Below, one piece after another: positions 35,397 to 46,586 of a DNA stretch of 64,000 nt; position 1 is the stretch's first letter; the number at the start of each line of letters is the position of its first letter. Position numbers and translations under genes: made by a program. The DNA comes from Dactylonectria macrodidyma (taxonomy: Eukaryota > Ascomycota > Sordariomycetes > Hypocreales > Nectriaceae), in NCBI GenBank assembly GCA_020744425.1, contig JAGMUV010000024.1:124001-188000 (forward strand), written 5' to 3'. The notes under the pieces were generated by a model, which saw only the letters and a list, made by a program, of their open reading frames with translations, was not told where the DNA came from and ran no database searches.

Positions 35397-35771
35397 TTAG
35401 AGAGCTGCAGTGGCCTCAGCGCGCTTCTTGGCGAGACCTCCCAGCTTCTCAGCGGCGGCGCCCAGGGCGCGGGGGTCAGCGCCTTGGATCATGGCTTGGC
35501 CGTTGACGGCGACCTGCTTGCCTTCCTTGAAGAAGAGGAAAGTGGGCATGGCGGTGATTTGGTAGGTGCGCGCGACGTCCTGGACGTGGTCGACGTTGAC
35601 CTTTGCAAAGGCCAGCGTGTTGGGGACGCTGTGCTTGTCGGCGAGCGTCTCGAAGACGGGCGTGATGACCTTGCAGGGCGGGCACCAGTCGGCGTAGAAG
35701 TCGATGGCGACGTAGGTGTTGGAGTCGAACAGCTCCTGCAGGTTGGCGGTAGAGGTAATGTGATGGACCAT
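35397..35771 (-). CDS. Thioredoxin with unusual CPPC active site
   Basis: This intronless gene encodes 124 residues. The protein has the complete thioredoxin fold in its usual length: AIDFYADWCPPCK with the redox pair Cys30 and Cys33, the partner strand KVNVDHVQDVARTYQI and the cis-Pro loop TAMPTFLFFKEGKQV. It would reduce protein disulfides using thioredoxin reductase. Where almost all thioredoxins have WCGPCK, this one has WCPPCK; the residue before the Pro is known to tune redox potential, so altered activity is expected. A C-terminal tail (GLAKKRAEATAAL) extends past the last helix. There is no targeting signal, so it is probably cytosolic. The start is the ATG of MVHHITS; an upstream non-ATG extension is not credible. 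Confidence 0.93.
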   Translation of the reverse strand: MVHHITSTANLQELFDSNTYVAIDFYADWCPPCKVITPVFETLADKHSVPNTLAFAKVNVDHVQDVARTYQITAMPTFLFFKEGKQVAVNGQAMIQGADPRALGAAAEKLGGLAKKRAEATAAL

Positions 35772-38700
35772 TGTGATGGATTTGTGGTGTGTTGATATAG
35801 CTTGTGGTTGGTTTAACACTGGGTTGTTGCTGGAGCTTTTAGACTTCTAAAGCAAGGATGTTGTGGAGAAAGATGTGAGTTCCTAGAAGTCGTTGAAGAC
35901 GTGTACTTTAATAAGAGATCTATGCCGTCTATGATCTCTTTCTCTCCTCTCGATAGATTCTGCTAGAAGCCGACGGAGCAGCTTGCAAATGCAAACCCGG
36001 ACATCACGTGGCATTTTTGCGCTATTTTCCCCCTCTCTTTCACCATTTGGAAATGCTTTGCTAAGAGCCACGGCGATGACGAGAGATGACCAAGATCAGG
36101 TAAGCTGCGCCACATGGCCCTGTGGCGGTGCTTGAATGCATAGAGTTTCGTTGCTGCCGTTACCCCGTCTTGCCCGTTACCTAATTGTGCCTCCACAGTT
36201 ACCAAGCATCCAAGGCTGTGTAGCGGGGGTAGTATCCGGTTACATACGTAGTAGTATTACTATAGTAGTAATAACAACTACTAAGCCCTTCGCATGGGTG
36301 ATAGAGGCGGAGGGTGGTATATTTGTAAAGGCCGTTGCAAAGACCCGGTTGGTCAAATAGTCGAGCAACCGTGGCTGGGACATTCTGGTCCATCTGAATC
36401 TCGTCTGCGGCTAAAATCGGCTAGACGAAGCCTCGGCCCATGTTCATCTCGGGCGTCCCAGACGGCTTCCTTGGCACCTTGGGCGGTTCCAGCACGTGCC
36501 TGCTAGCGGGTTAAGGAGTGGAGTTGGCAATTGAATCAGTATGCCTGAGAATGAGAGCAAAGGGAAGTGCGCCGAACGGTGAACCGGAACGTGGGTAGAT
36601 AGTTCAGTGCTCGTGCACGCGGGAGCTCGTGTGGATGGAGTCTATGTAATCAATGAATGTAGTCTCTAATCAGTGAATGGAGTCTGCAGCGAAATAGTCC
36701 GAGTTGCATCACATTCGCTTGTTGGTGGATCGCATCTAGAGCTTTCGCAAGCTAGTCCCCAGATCCGCGGTGATCGGCTCTGTCATCCGCGCAACCCGAG
36801 CAGGCGATCTGTGGGCAGCAACTCCATCACGATAGTTACGTCCGTGGTTGCTTGAGAATTTCCCCTCTTGCAAATGGGTACGGCCCATCACTTAATTCGG
36901 TGGGACAACGGGCTGGATGGCCCTCTCGAGCTTGTAAAATGGGCCAGGAAGGCCGGATGTTACAGTCCGGGCATCCCTCTGGACAAAGCCAACCACTTAC
37001 GATGTCGGTCCGCCCGACTCGAACCAGAGATTGGATTTGACTCCGCCGATAGTGTGAGGTGGTCACTGATGACACCCTCAACGTGTCGAGTGCATCACCA
37101 AAGGGGGAAAGCGCAATGTAAATGCAAGGAGTCGAGTTCTCGACCACGCGTCGTGGACTCATGGACCACCACCTGTACGTAGTAGACGCAAAGATTAACC
37201 TTCTGGAGTCTGTCTCAGTTGGATCACTCCCAACAGCACGACTTCTAGGCCAAGCCACCGGCGTTGATTCGGTCACGGGGTGGCGGCTTCGTTCCAGAGA
37301 GCTGGTGCCCGTTAGGTCTGGCAAGCTAAACGGCGTCTCGGCATTGCCATCCAAAACAGTCAGAGCCGCGAAAAGAATTTTCCCTTGGAAGAAGTGTGGT
37401 TCGGCTACGGTTCTGGTACCGGTGGACTAAGCTGGATTCGCGATGGCAAACCTGAGACTTATAAAAGCCACGTTCTGTCGATGTGGTGGTGGGTGGGTTG
37501 TGGGCATTGGTTAATGTGGTTCCTGAAGCCCAGCCAACCTGCAGCGGAACATCGAGACCATTTGCTTTTTTCTTCCGCGATGAAGAGCCGATAGCGACAT
37601 GGAGCGTATCGGCGCCGCGTGGGAACAGGGAAGGGGACGTCGATGGATGGATGGGAGGGGCAGAGAGAGGGGCCAGGCAGGGGCAAACTCCGACCGGTAT
37701 CGCATATCCGACGTCCCAGGATGATCCTCGCATGGGTGGCTCGGGGCACGACGGAGGAAAAGAGAAAGACAGGAGAATTTTGTGGGTTCATGGTGCCTCT
37801 TCGTTCACAATGGCAAGGGGGTAACTGATTATCGGGACCGACCTGGGAATTCCACGGAGTATTCTACGGAGATAACCTGGGGGGCTAGGTAGCTATTGGG
37901 AGCCTGGATCGTGGGAGAGACGATAGCAGGGCGGAGAATGGGCACAAGCAGATGGCGTATGGCGTTTTGGCGTCATGAGAAGCGCCGAGACGAGAGCCGA
38001 TACTGGTGGCAAAGCTGCGTTTGCTGCTAACTGCTAACTGCTATTCGTAATTGTTCATAAATTATGCGTACGTACGTACAGCCTATTGATACCCTATTGG
38101 TAACCGGAGGCAGTTCCTGGACACCCACCCACGCGACCCACCACCGTCGAGGTTCCATACGACTGGGAGCAGAAGGCAAAAGCAGTCACATGTGCTGTGA
38201 TAGGTACGTGAGGTGCTGTGACAATTCACAGTCCGTCGGCATAGTACACTATGCCGTTGCAGGCCAATGCATGAAGGACGAAGGCTGACGGTGCAACTTG
38301 TAACCCCCCGGTCTGTTTTCTCCGTTACCAATCGGCTTCCCTCACGACGCGCCATGACGCTATCGAGCCACGTTTTCGAAGAATATTCTCCAGTGACCAG
38401 CATCTTTCAGCCCCCAGTAGTGATGGACTAGCTGGTGGAGCTCACCGGACAATGGACAATTATGCATCACTGCTATCATCCCTAGTCCAGGCTGCTTGTT
38501 GCGCGGTACGTGCTGTGAATGGTGAATCTGCCATGTCCAGACGCGCACGCCACAAGGCCCCCCTCCCTGACTGCCAATGGCGAATTCCAACAGCTCAGGG
38601 CGTCGGACAGGGTGTCAAGGCCTCGGACTGGCGCAATCAGCAATCAATCACATCCTTCTCGTCCCGTCCCTTGTCTCACGATGCATTCCTGGTGTGTGTG

Positions 38701-40131
38701 TGTGTGTGTGTGCCTCTACCTGGAACGAACGCTGGTCGGCATGTTCCGCCTCCGACCTTGACAGCCAAGACAGCCTAGGTACTTGAGAGGCCCTGGCAGG
38801 GCTCTAAGGTTCCAAACTTCGAATGCCATGTCACACCAATAGCTGACGTTATATCCATTATGCATCCTCTCTTCCTTGGTCGATATGATAAAATAAATGC
38901 CCGCAGTATGAGATGGCTGGGATAAACTGCGGAGGTATGCAAGTATGTCCATCTTGCCATCCTCCGAGGCAACCCTTCAGCTGGGCCATACCGGATGCAC
39001 TCTCCGTACAAGGGCCGGCTGTGGCGTGGTCTCCACGCTTCGCTTCCCTGCAGCGAAGATTCGACTTGCCACCCGTTCGCCTCTCTGGTACGTCTTTGCA
39101 GCTACTGCTTGGGGGCTGGTGTGGAGTGCCATGCCGTGGACGGGTCCCTGAATGCTGAATCCGGAATGGGGTTCGTCGAAGGGGTCTTCTGGATGGCCGG
39201 CCTTTCTCATGGGGGGCACCTCGGAGCACTTCGACTGACTCGGCATCCCCCTGGGCCGACATGGGCATGGGCTGACTCGAGGCGAAGAGGGTCTGCCCCA
39301 CGCAAGTGCCCACGCCCCCTATCTATGCAACGGGGATGGCGCCGTCATGGATCATCAAGGTGACATGGGTTTGAGCTTGGGATTTGCCTGAACGGCCCCG
39401 GTCTTGGCCTAGACAAACTGGAATCCTGGAGGTAGCTTTCTGGGCTGCCAAGAGGCCTAAGACGCCCCAGAGGCCTGAGATGTGTCACAGTAAAGCCGGA
39501 AACTTGACACTAGAATGGAAGGTCGCTGCGGCACTAACGAGCCGTAAAACCAATACTTTGGGTTCCCCCTGAGCATCGCAAGTTCCTGGTCAAAGAGTGA
39601 ATTAATTCGAGAATTGTACTGCTGAGCCTACTCTTGGCTGCGGGTCTTGTTGGAGAAGAGGTCCTTGCGCCGGCCGTCATTCCATCCACATCAACATCCA
39701 CATCATCCACTCTCTTTGGAGTCGCTCAATCGCAAGGCCCTGGGCCTTGGTCTGGGTCATTGTCTTGGTCATGCGTCCCAAATAAAGGCAATGCCCGCAA
39801 TCCGACCTGCCCCCCCATCCCCACGATCTCCTCTTCTCCGCTCTCTTGTCTGTTTTTGCTTTTGCTTTATGTCGTTTCCCATCTGAGAGCCCCAAGGAAG
39901 AATTCCCCGAATCGAAAGACGATGCGCGAGAGCCGCTCTGGCGCGCACATCATTTCCTTGCTCGGCTTCGCCTTCTGCGACGCCACCGACGACGACACCC
40001 GTGGCCCGATGCTGACGATCCCCCGCCATTAAAAAAACAATCGAGGGCCGTTGAGGAGAATCTCGAGACGTTACATCGACAACGAGCATTCGAGTCGTGT
40101 GAATCGACACTTCGACCCCCACTAGCTCATC
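35772..40131. other. Gene-poor region
   Basis: This 4.4-kb region lies between thioredoxin (minus) and the PTH11-like gene (plus), and therefore contains both promoters. No coding gene is supported; the many open frames at 36.8-37.8 and 38.4-39.9 kb overlap on both strands and have no domain. Visible features are a TAGTAGTATTACTATAG-type imperfect inverted repeat at 36248-36283, ACGTACGTACGT at 38067-38080 and a GT microsatellite at 38692-38712. The last 300 bp before 40132 are CT-rich, like a 5' leader. Confidence 0.5.
38692..38712 (+). repeat. (GT)10 microsatellite
   Basis: A pure GT dinucleotide run of 21 nt lies in intergenic DNA. Confidence 0.9.
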
Positions 40132-41547
40132 ATGTCGGCCTTCATAGCAGAGATATGGACCTGGTATGCGTTGACTTGGATGATTGTCATCGCCCGGACG
40201 TACGTTGTCTCCGCCCTTTGCCTCCCGGATCCCGACTGGCCTTATACTCACCCGCCACTAGAATCTCTCGATACATGCTGCTGGGCTCCATAAAGAAGCT
40301 GCAAATCGAGGATTACCTCATGTTTATTGCCATGGTCCGTTTACACGACTCACATCGACGTCCCGCCGTCGCTTCACACCGGAGTCGTGTGCGCTAACAC
40401 TCTCTGTAGCTGTCTGACACGATATTAATGATCGGCATGAACATCATCTCGCACACCAGCAGCAACCTCATCGACCCCGAGGACACCACCGAGCTCACGC
40501 CCGAAAACATTCAGGAACGCATTCTCGGCTCGAAATGGGTTCTGGTTGTCGAACAGATGCAGTGCATCACCATCTGGACCACCAAGGCCTGCCTACTGCT
40601 CATGTACAACCGATTGACCATGAGTTTGAAGCAAAACTTGGCCGTCAAGGTTGTCGGAGCCTATGTTGCGTTCGGCTTCGTTCTGATGGAGATTCTTTAC
40701 CTGGGCGTCTGGTGCCGACCCTTCAATCAGTATTGGGCGGTTCCTCCGGATAGTGGTACGTTGAGATTGAGATCAGCAACACTTGTACTCGAAAGCGTCT
40801 CTAACTCTTGGTTCACAGTGCAATGCTCCGCTGCCACAAATCACCTCATCACCAATGCCGTTCTCAACATCTCCTCCGATATTATGATCATCCTGATCCC
40901 TATGCCGATTTTCCTCAAGTCCCAGTTGCCCACAAAGAGAAAGGCGGTGCTCATTGGTGTCTTCGCTTTGGGTGCCTTTACGGTACGTCTGCAGTGGTGA
41001 AACGGGAAAAGTGACATGACTGATAATTCTCGCCTAATAGATTCTCTCTGCGATTCTGAACAAGTTCTACAGTTTCAACGAACCTTTCGGCTCCAACTGG
41101 ACATTCTGGTACATTCGAGAGTCGTCCACCGCCCTGATCACGGCCAACCTCCCCTACATCTGGACGCTGCTCCGCAGAATATTCAACCTCAAGTCTTTTG
41201 CCGGATACTCCAACAAGCGCTCGACCAACCCTTCAACCCGCTTCCAATCCAACTTCAGCCACGGCCCCCGATCTGCCGTGCGAAATGGCGACACGACGAT
41301 ACATCGCCTGGACAGCGAGGAACAGATCAACACGACGTACTCGATGCCGCTGAAGATTTACCAGCGCCACGAGGTCGAGATCAAGACAGAGGACGCGACC
41401 CCCCACGACCGTCGTTCTCCGCCGGGCTGCATCCCCAGCGAGCTTGTCACACACAAGGACACAAGTTTACACAGCGGATCACGAGACGAGGAAACAGGCT
41501 CCGAGAGATCCGCAGCCGGTGTCGTCAAAGTGTTTCATGGAGTGTAG
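40132..41547 (+). CDS. PTH11-like rhodopsin-fold integral membrane protein without CFEM domain
   Basis: Exons 40132-40199, 40262-40334, 40410-40755, 40819-40982 and 41041-41547 encode 385 residues. It belongs to the fungal rhodopsin-like/SAT4-PTH11 superfamily of seven-helix proteins, some of which sense surfaces or nutrients in plant-associated fungi. Visible features are a first helix (WYALTWMIVIARTI), the conserved LQIEDYLMFIAM block, ITIWTTKACLLLMYNRL, VWCRPFNQYWAVPP with the family cysteine, DIMIILIPMPIF followed by the basic loop KSQLPTKRKA, and a final NLPYIWTLLRRIF. The cytoplasmic tail of about 125 residues is polar and ends in GVVKVFHGV. The third intron begins right after PPDS, at the usual family position. 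Ligand and signalling partner are unknown. Confidence 0.88.
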
Positions 41548-41884
41548 AGAGTTAGATGCCTGCGAGAAGGGATAGGGCATCGGGGTTCTATTTCCTTGGC
41601 ACGACACGGGACCGGCTTTAATGAATTGTTGTATAATACCCAGTCATGTGAATAGATTTGTAATGTATAGCCTCAGAAGCTTAAATAGTAACGCATCTAG
41701 CGGTGGCCGCTAATAGTGCGATGAAGAGACACGCAATTTGGATCATTTTGCTTGTATTTGATGAGCTGGGTGAAATAGTGACTACTCATGCTGACATGTC
41801 TATATTGCTTCTCTAATATGTATCATCTAATGTAAATAAGATTATTAATAACGGCTATGCTGACGTGCTTTCGAAATTGCACTG
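41548..41884. other. Intergenic, convergent 3' ends
   Basis: This 337-bp AT-rich region between the PTH11-like and MFS stops shows polyadenylation-like sequence (for example TAATGTAAATAAG near 41828). No gene is seen. Confidence 0.6.
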
Positions 41885-43857
41885 TCAGCCGGCACAGTAG
41901 GGGCTCTTCTTTCGAATCCACTCGCCATATCGCCATAGGACCATTGGAACTACCAGGCACAATACCATGGCCGTTCCTGCCAGCACTGCATTCCCCCAGG
42001 CGATGCCGAGCGCCTCATACATGTCTGGGGCGAAGAGCGGGAAGCTGAAGCCGGCCATGGTGCGCACGAAAGCTGCGGCTCCCGTGGCGCTGGCTGCGTA
42101 TCGCTCATATGAGTCGACAATGTACGTCTGGGCACACTGGAATGACAGGATTAGGCCCGCGGCAAAGATCCCTGCGCCCACGTTGGGGATCATCCAGTGG
42201 AGTTGCAGATGGGCTGACACGCCGTATAGCACCAGTCCGGCTGGTGTGATGAGCGCAGTGGGAAACATCAACGGGACCCTGAACTCGGGTCGTCCAGGGT
42301 GAGAGTACCGCAACTTGAGGGACTTGTAGACCTGGAAAGAGATTAGTCCGTGGGAAGTTCCCTGCATGGTGTTGTGTAGGTGGGGGTACCTTATCTATCA
42401 TGGGCCCAGACACCTGGAGTCCAAGCACAAATCCAGCACCAAGTGATAGATAATTGAGACTTGCCCGTCCAGGTTCTTGATCATACTGCTCCTCCCAAAC
42501 AAGTGGAAAAGAAGCTAGGCTAAGAGAAGAAATGAATTAACACATGGTGGCGGATAAGGGGTTTGAAGGTTTGCTTACACTAGATACATCAGTCCGTACA
42601 GATACGCCCGATACAGGGCAGTGATTTGAATGGCGGGCTGTGTGAACAGCATGATGAAAGGCCGCATCAGGTTCTTTCTCAACGATTGGACAAAAGTTTG
42701 GTCGGGTCGCTCATATTCTGTATGCAAAGCGTTGTTTCCCGTCTCCTTTCGAAGCTTCTTGGCTTTGACCTTGAGAATTTTGGGCGGATACGTCTCGTTG
42801 ACGAAGAGAAACGCGAGGACTTGGACGACAGCGTCGAGTGCCGAGACGATCCAGAAGATCCACCGCCAGTTCATGTATTGGGTCAGATATCCTCCGGCTG
42901 CCTGCCATTAGCATGCAATTCAGCTCAACGATGAGGGGTGGCATACCGATAGGTCCGACAGCAGGACCAAGGAAAGGAGCAAGACTATAGATGGCCGTGG
43001 CTGTTCCACGTTCTTCGGCTCTCCAGCAGTCACTCAAGACACCTCCTCCTAGCTAGGATCGAGCGTGTTAGCGAGGTCAACATGCGTCAGTGGAAAGCTG
43101 TGTGTATCTTACCGCTTGCGGGGCACTACCTCCCAGGCCGCTCAAGAACCGGAACAACAAGATCTGTTGCTTATTCTGAGCAAAGCCACAGACGGTGTTG
43201 AAGATAAGGTAAATCATGTTGGCTGACTGAAGCACGACCACTCGTCCATACATCTCTGACAATGGTGCCAGGATAAATGGCCCGACGGCGTATGCGAGAA
43301 GGAATATAGACATGATGAGATATGTTTCAAAGTCTGATGAGATGTTGAACTCATCCGCTAGGTCGGGTAAGGCTGGTGCGAGCATGGTGGACGAGACGGG
43401 AGAGATAAAGGTGAAGCAAGAGACGAGTATCGTGGATACCCACTTCTTGTTGCGACTCCAATTGTGTGGATTCATAGGATCGTCTTCGCCGTCCCAGGTC
43501 ACCTTGTAGAACAAGAGTGTCAGTCTTGATAAGGGGCGAGTGTATAGAGTATGGACCTACCAAGTTTGGGTCTCTTTCCGTCACCCCGAGTAGAGGATCT
43601 GGATCCGAGCTCTCCAAGTCCCGATTAGAGTCGGAGGAATTTTGATCTCGCCTGTTTTCAGGGGTCTCGATAAGCGAAGGTAAGGGTGTGGCACGCTGTA
43701 GAGGAGTACTGCCGAGAGGGTCATCATCCGGCCCAATGAGCCATGGATACTGATGCCGAGACTTGTCGTAGTTCGAAAGCGGGTCGAGCATTGGGCTCCA
43801 GCTCCGCCAGAGGGAGGACCTGGAGGTTGCGCGAGAGAGGGCTGGGGCCTTGACCAT
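41885..43857 (-). CDS. MFS drug:H+ antiporter-like transporter (DHA1 type)
   Basis: Minus-strand exons are 43857-43561, 43502-43113, 43052-42947, 42897-42579, 42519-42390 and 42331-41885, encoding 562 residues. It is a twelve-helix major facilitator carrier of the proton-antiport multidrug type. After a polar 100-residue N-terminus comes the family signature [14 protein letters not shown] before helix 1. Then follow [14 protein letters not shown] (loop 2-3 motif), [21 protein letters not shown] (helix 4), [25 protein letters not shown] (motif C of antiporters, split by an intron) and [12 protein letters not shown]. The C-terminal half has [18 protein letters not shown]. Substrate cannot be read from the sequence; relatives export toxins, fungicides or polyamines. 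A non-consensus acceptor choice was needed in two places (GATCCTAG, GGCAGGCAG) to keep the conserved motifs in frame. Confidence 0.9.
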
Positions 43858-45389
43858 GCTGCTGATGTGAAGTGTAACGAAAGGTTTCACGTCTTGGTGG
43901 GAAACGATTGAGTAACCAAGAGGTGAGAGATTTAAAAACAGTGTGATTCTAACGAGCGAATGTACGATACTAGCAACTGGAATCGAAAAAAATTGAACGG
44001 ATCGCCAGGGTTTCATTTATCTCTTGCCCAGTGGAGCCTCGGATGAGACTGATGACGGCAGTTTGCCTCCATCCAGTTGGCTGAGGTTTCCAAGATTCTA
44101 AAGACAGAGAGGCGCACGCGAGTTTCAAGAACGGCACGATGACCCCCCTTGCAGGAGTCCACATCATCTATCAACCGCAGGTAGTGGCAGTACCCTGCAC
44201 CGCCCTATGCCCCATATGTGGTATCATTCTGCCATTCAAGTGACAAGAGCCTCGAAACAAATGGCAGAGGAGTGGGACGCGACGCCGGCACGTGGGTAGG
44301 AATCAGAGGATCCGAGTTTAAATCGCCAAGATCGCCCCGTTCCTTGTCCGGAGAGTCACTTACTGCACCTCATTCGCAGACGGCTGGATTAAACCGGGGG
44401 AGAATTCGTCAGGAGGGTGGCTGAGGCCGCTCGCCTAAGCCCCATGCATCGCAAGCTCGCCAAGCATTGCTCGTAAATCGGCATCGCCAAGAGCCATGGA
44501 CACAATTAAGATTTTTGATGCAAGTTGACATCGGACAGTTTGGTTTATCTCGACCCACTTCAGCCGTCTCATGTTTTAAAAAAGAACACTTTTGTGTCGC
44601 GTGTGCGGTATTGATTGGCCGTGTCCTGTACGTATCGTCGGTTAGGATAAGCTCATTGCCAAGCATTTCGTAAGTGGCTCCGACCCCATGTATTCTAAAA
44701 CCCACATTTGCCCTTACTGCGGAATGTCAAGGGCATCGAGTATTAGAGCCAGGTTTTGCCCAGCCCACAGCCCTCTGACTCTTGGCAAGAGCAAGAAAAA
44801 GGGACTGATCGTCATAGCCAAGTCCCGCAGCGTGGTGATCGCCATTACGTGGCCTGAGGCCATTTCTAGCCTTAACAGACTGTCGCGTGACGCATGCCGG
44901 ACGACTGGAGCAGTTCCAATGGATCCGAGAGGACGTAGAAGAACTCTAGCATACGACACATTGCTATTCTTGTATAGTTAAGCCCTGTCCGCGTACAGCG
45001 CCCCTTCTTGGCAGCTGGCGGAGGTGAGAGAGGCTGAGTTTCAGAAGTGTGACTGTGTGAGCGTCGAGCTACTATCACCGCTTCCATGGCGTTGGAATGT
45101 TGTAGTGAGGAGAAAGGCTGTGGATATGGAGGTAGTAGGACATGACGCGATATCATTGCTCAAAATAGGACTCTGGATTGTGTTTCAGAAGTCTGGATTT
45201 CGTAGATAAATTGACTCCTTTTGCCCCGAATCTATCCCGTCGAACTCCGAACTATCAACACAACATTCGCTTTTATTCGTCTTCTGTAGGAGACACTGCA
45301 TTCGCTACACAGCTTCACAAAAACCTTTCTTTACACACAATCGTTTAAGACTCAACTTCTACCTTCGCTTTAGAGTTTGAATCTTCGAC
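43858..45389. other. Intergenic, divergent promoters
   Basis: This 1.5-kb region between the DHA1-type carrier (minus) and glycerate kinase (plus) holds both promoters. No gene is supported. The sequence before 45390 is rich in CTTC and ACAC, as in fungal 5' leaders. Confidence 0.55.
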
Positions 45390-46586
45390 ATGGGCCGACG
45401 CACTGAGTCAGACGCTATGCGGATTCTGGTCTGCCCTTCCGGCTTTAAGGGTAGCCTTCAACCAGAAACAGCCGCAGACTGTATTGAGGCTGGCATTCTA
45501 GCCGTTGAGCCTCGTGCTATAGTCCGCAAGGTGCCCCTCGTCGATGGCGGCGAGGGCTTCACCCACGCTCTTGTTGCGTCAACACAGGGCACGATTCACC
45601 ATGTTCCCGTTATGGGCCCGGTAGGCGAGCCTATCATGTCGTTCTTTGGTATCCTTGGTCGTACCCCGGGAGAGCCTTGCACGGCTGTCATTGAGATGGC
45701 GGCCGCTGCGGGACTTAGCTTAGTGCCTTCCGACAAGCGCGACCCCGGCGCTACGACGACCTTTGGCGTGGGCGAGCTCATCCTTGCCGCTCTGGATGCT
45801 GGAGCGAGTCGTATGTTAATTGGATGTGGTGATTCTGGGACATGTGACGCTGGGGCTGGCATGCTTCAAGCGTTGGGTGCTCGACTTCTTGATGCAGATG
45901 GAGTGTCCCTTCCAACGGCTAAGGGGGGCAACTCTCTCCTCAATCTCGCATCCATCGACTTGTCTGGCGTTGATCTTCGAGTCAAGGAGACTGATATCGA
46001 TGTCGCTGTGAATTGGCACAACGTCCTCTGCGGGCCAGGCGGTGTCGCCAACATCTTCGGCCCGCAAAAGGGAGCCACACCGGAGCAGACACAGCTGCTC
46101 TCTAGCGCTATGGAGACATTTGCAGAGATTTCCAGCCGGATGCTCTGTGACAACGGTGTCCGGCTTAATCCTGGAGGTGGTGCGTCCGGAGGTCTTGGAA
46201 CAGGCCTTCGCTTGGTCGGCGCACGACTCCGACCGAGGTACGAGATTGTAATGCAGTACGTCAACCTACGGGGAATATTCGAGGACTGCGATCTGGTATT
46301 GACGGCCGAGGGTGGCATCGACGACCAGACGCCCCGGGGCAAGATCCCTGCCGAAGTGGCGAGGCTGGCCAAGAAGCACAACCTCCCCGTGATTGCAATC
46401 GCAGGGACGATTGGCCGCGGGGCGAGGGTCAACTACGACATTGGTATCGACGCATTCACATGCATCATCCAGCGCCCTATGACGCTTGACGACGCTGTCA
46501 CTGAGGCTGAGAAGCTGACTCGAGAGAGCGCCGAGTCTGTCATGAGGATGGTGGAAGTGGGACGGATGCTTGGAAAGAGTCATTAA
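45390..46586 (+). CDS. Glycerate kinase (GarK/GlxK family)
   Basis: This intronless gene encodes 398 residues, or 389 if the second ATG at 45417 is used; family proteins begin at about MRILVCPSGFKGSL, which favours the second. The enzyme phosphorylates D-glycerate to 2- or 3-phosphoglycerate with ATP, linking glyoxylate, serine or tartrate breakdown to glycolysis. Family motifs are PSGFKGSLQPETAADCIEAG, VPLVDGGEGF, MAAAAGLSLVP, GCGDSGTCDAGAGMLQALGA, GGGASGGLGTGL and LTAEGGIDDQTPRGKIP. The reading frame is complete. It is unlike plant and animal glycerate kinases and matches the bacterial-type fold, which is also scattered in fungi; lack of introns among intron-rich neighbours would fit acquisition by transfer but does not prove it. 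It sits between two MFS transporter genes. Confidence 0.92.
   Translation: MGRRTESDAMRILVCPSGFKGSLQPETAADCIEAGILAVEPRAIVRKVPLVDGGEGFTHALVASTQGTIHHVPVMGPVGEPIMSFFGILGRTPGEPCTAVIEMAAAAGLSLVPSDKRDPGATTTFGVGELILAALDAGASRMLIGCGDSGTCDAGAGMLQALGARLLDADGVSLPTAKGGNSLLNLASIDLSGVDLRVKETDIDVAVNWHNVLCGPGGVANIFGPQKGATPEQTQLLSSAMETFAEISSRMLCDNGVRLNPGGGASGGLGTGLRLVGARLRPRYEIVMQYVNLRGIFEDCDLVLTAEGGIDDQTPRGKIPAEVARLAKKHNLPVIAIAGTIGRGARVNYDIGIDAFTCIIQRPMTLDDAVTEAEKLTRESAESVMRMVEVGRMLGKSH

Noticed and set aside
36248..36283. TAGTAGTATTACTATAG inverted repeat as a transposon end
   Set aside because: The dyad is imperfect, short and has no partner or transposase; probably simple sequence.
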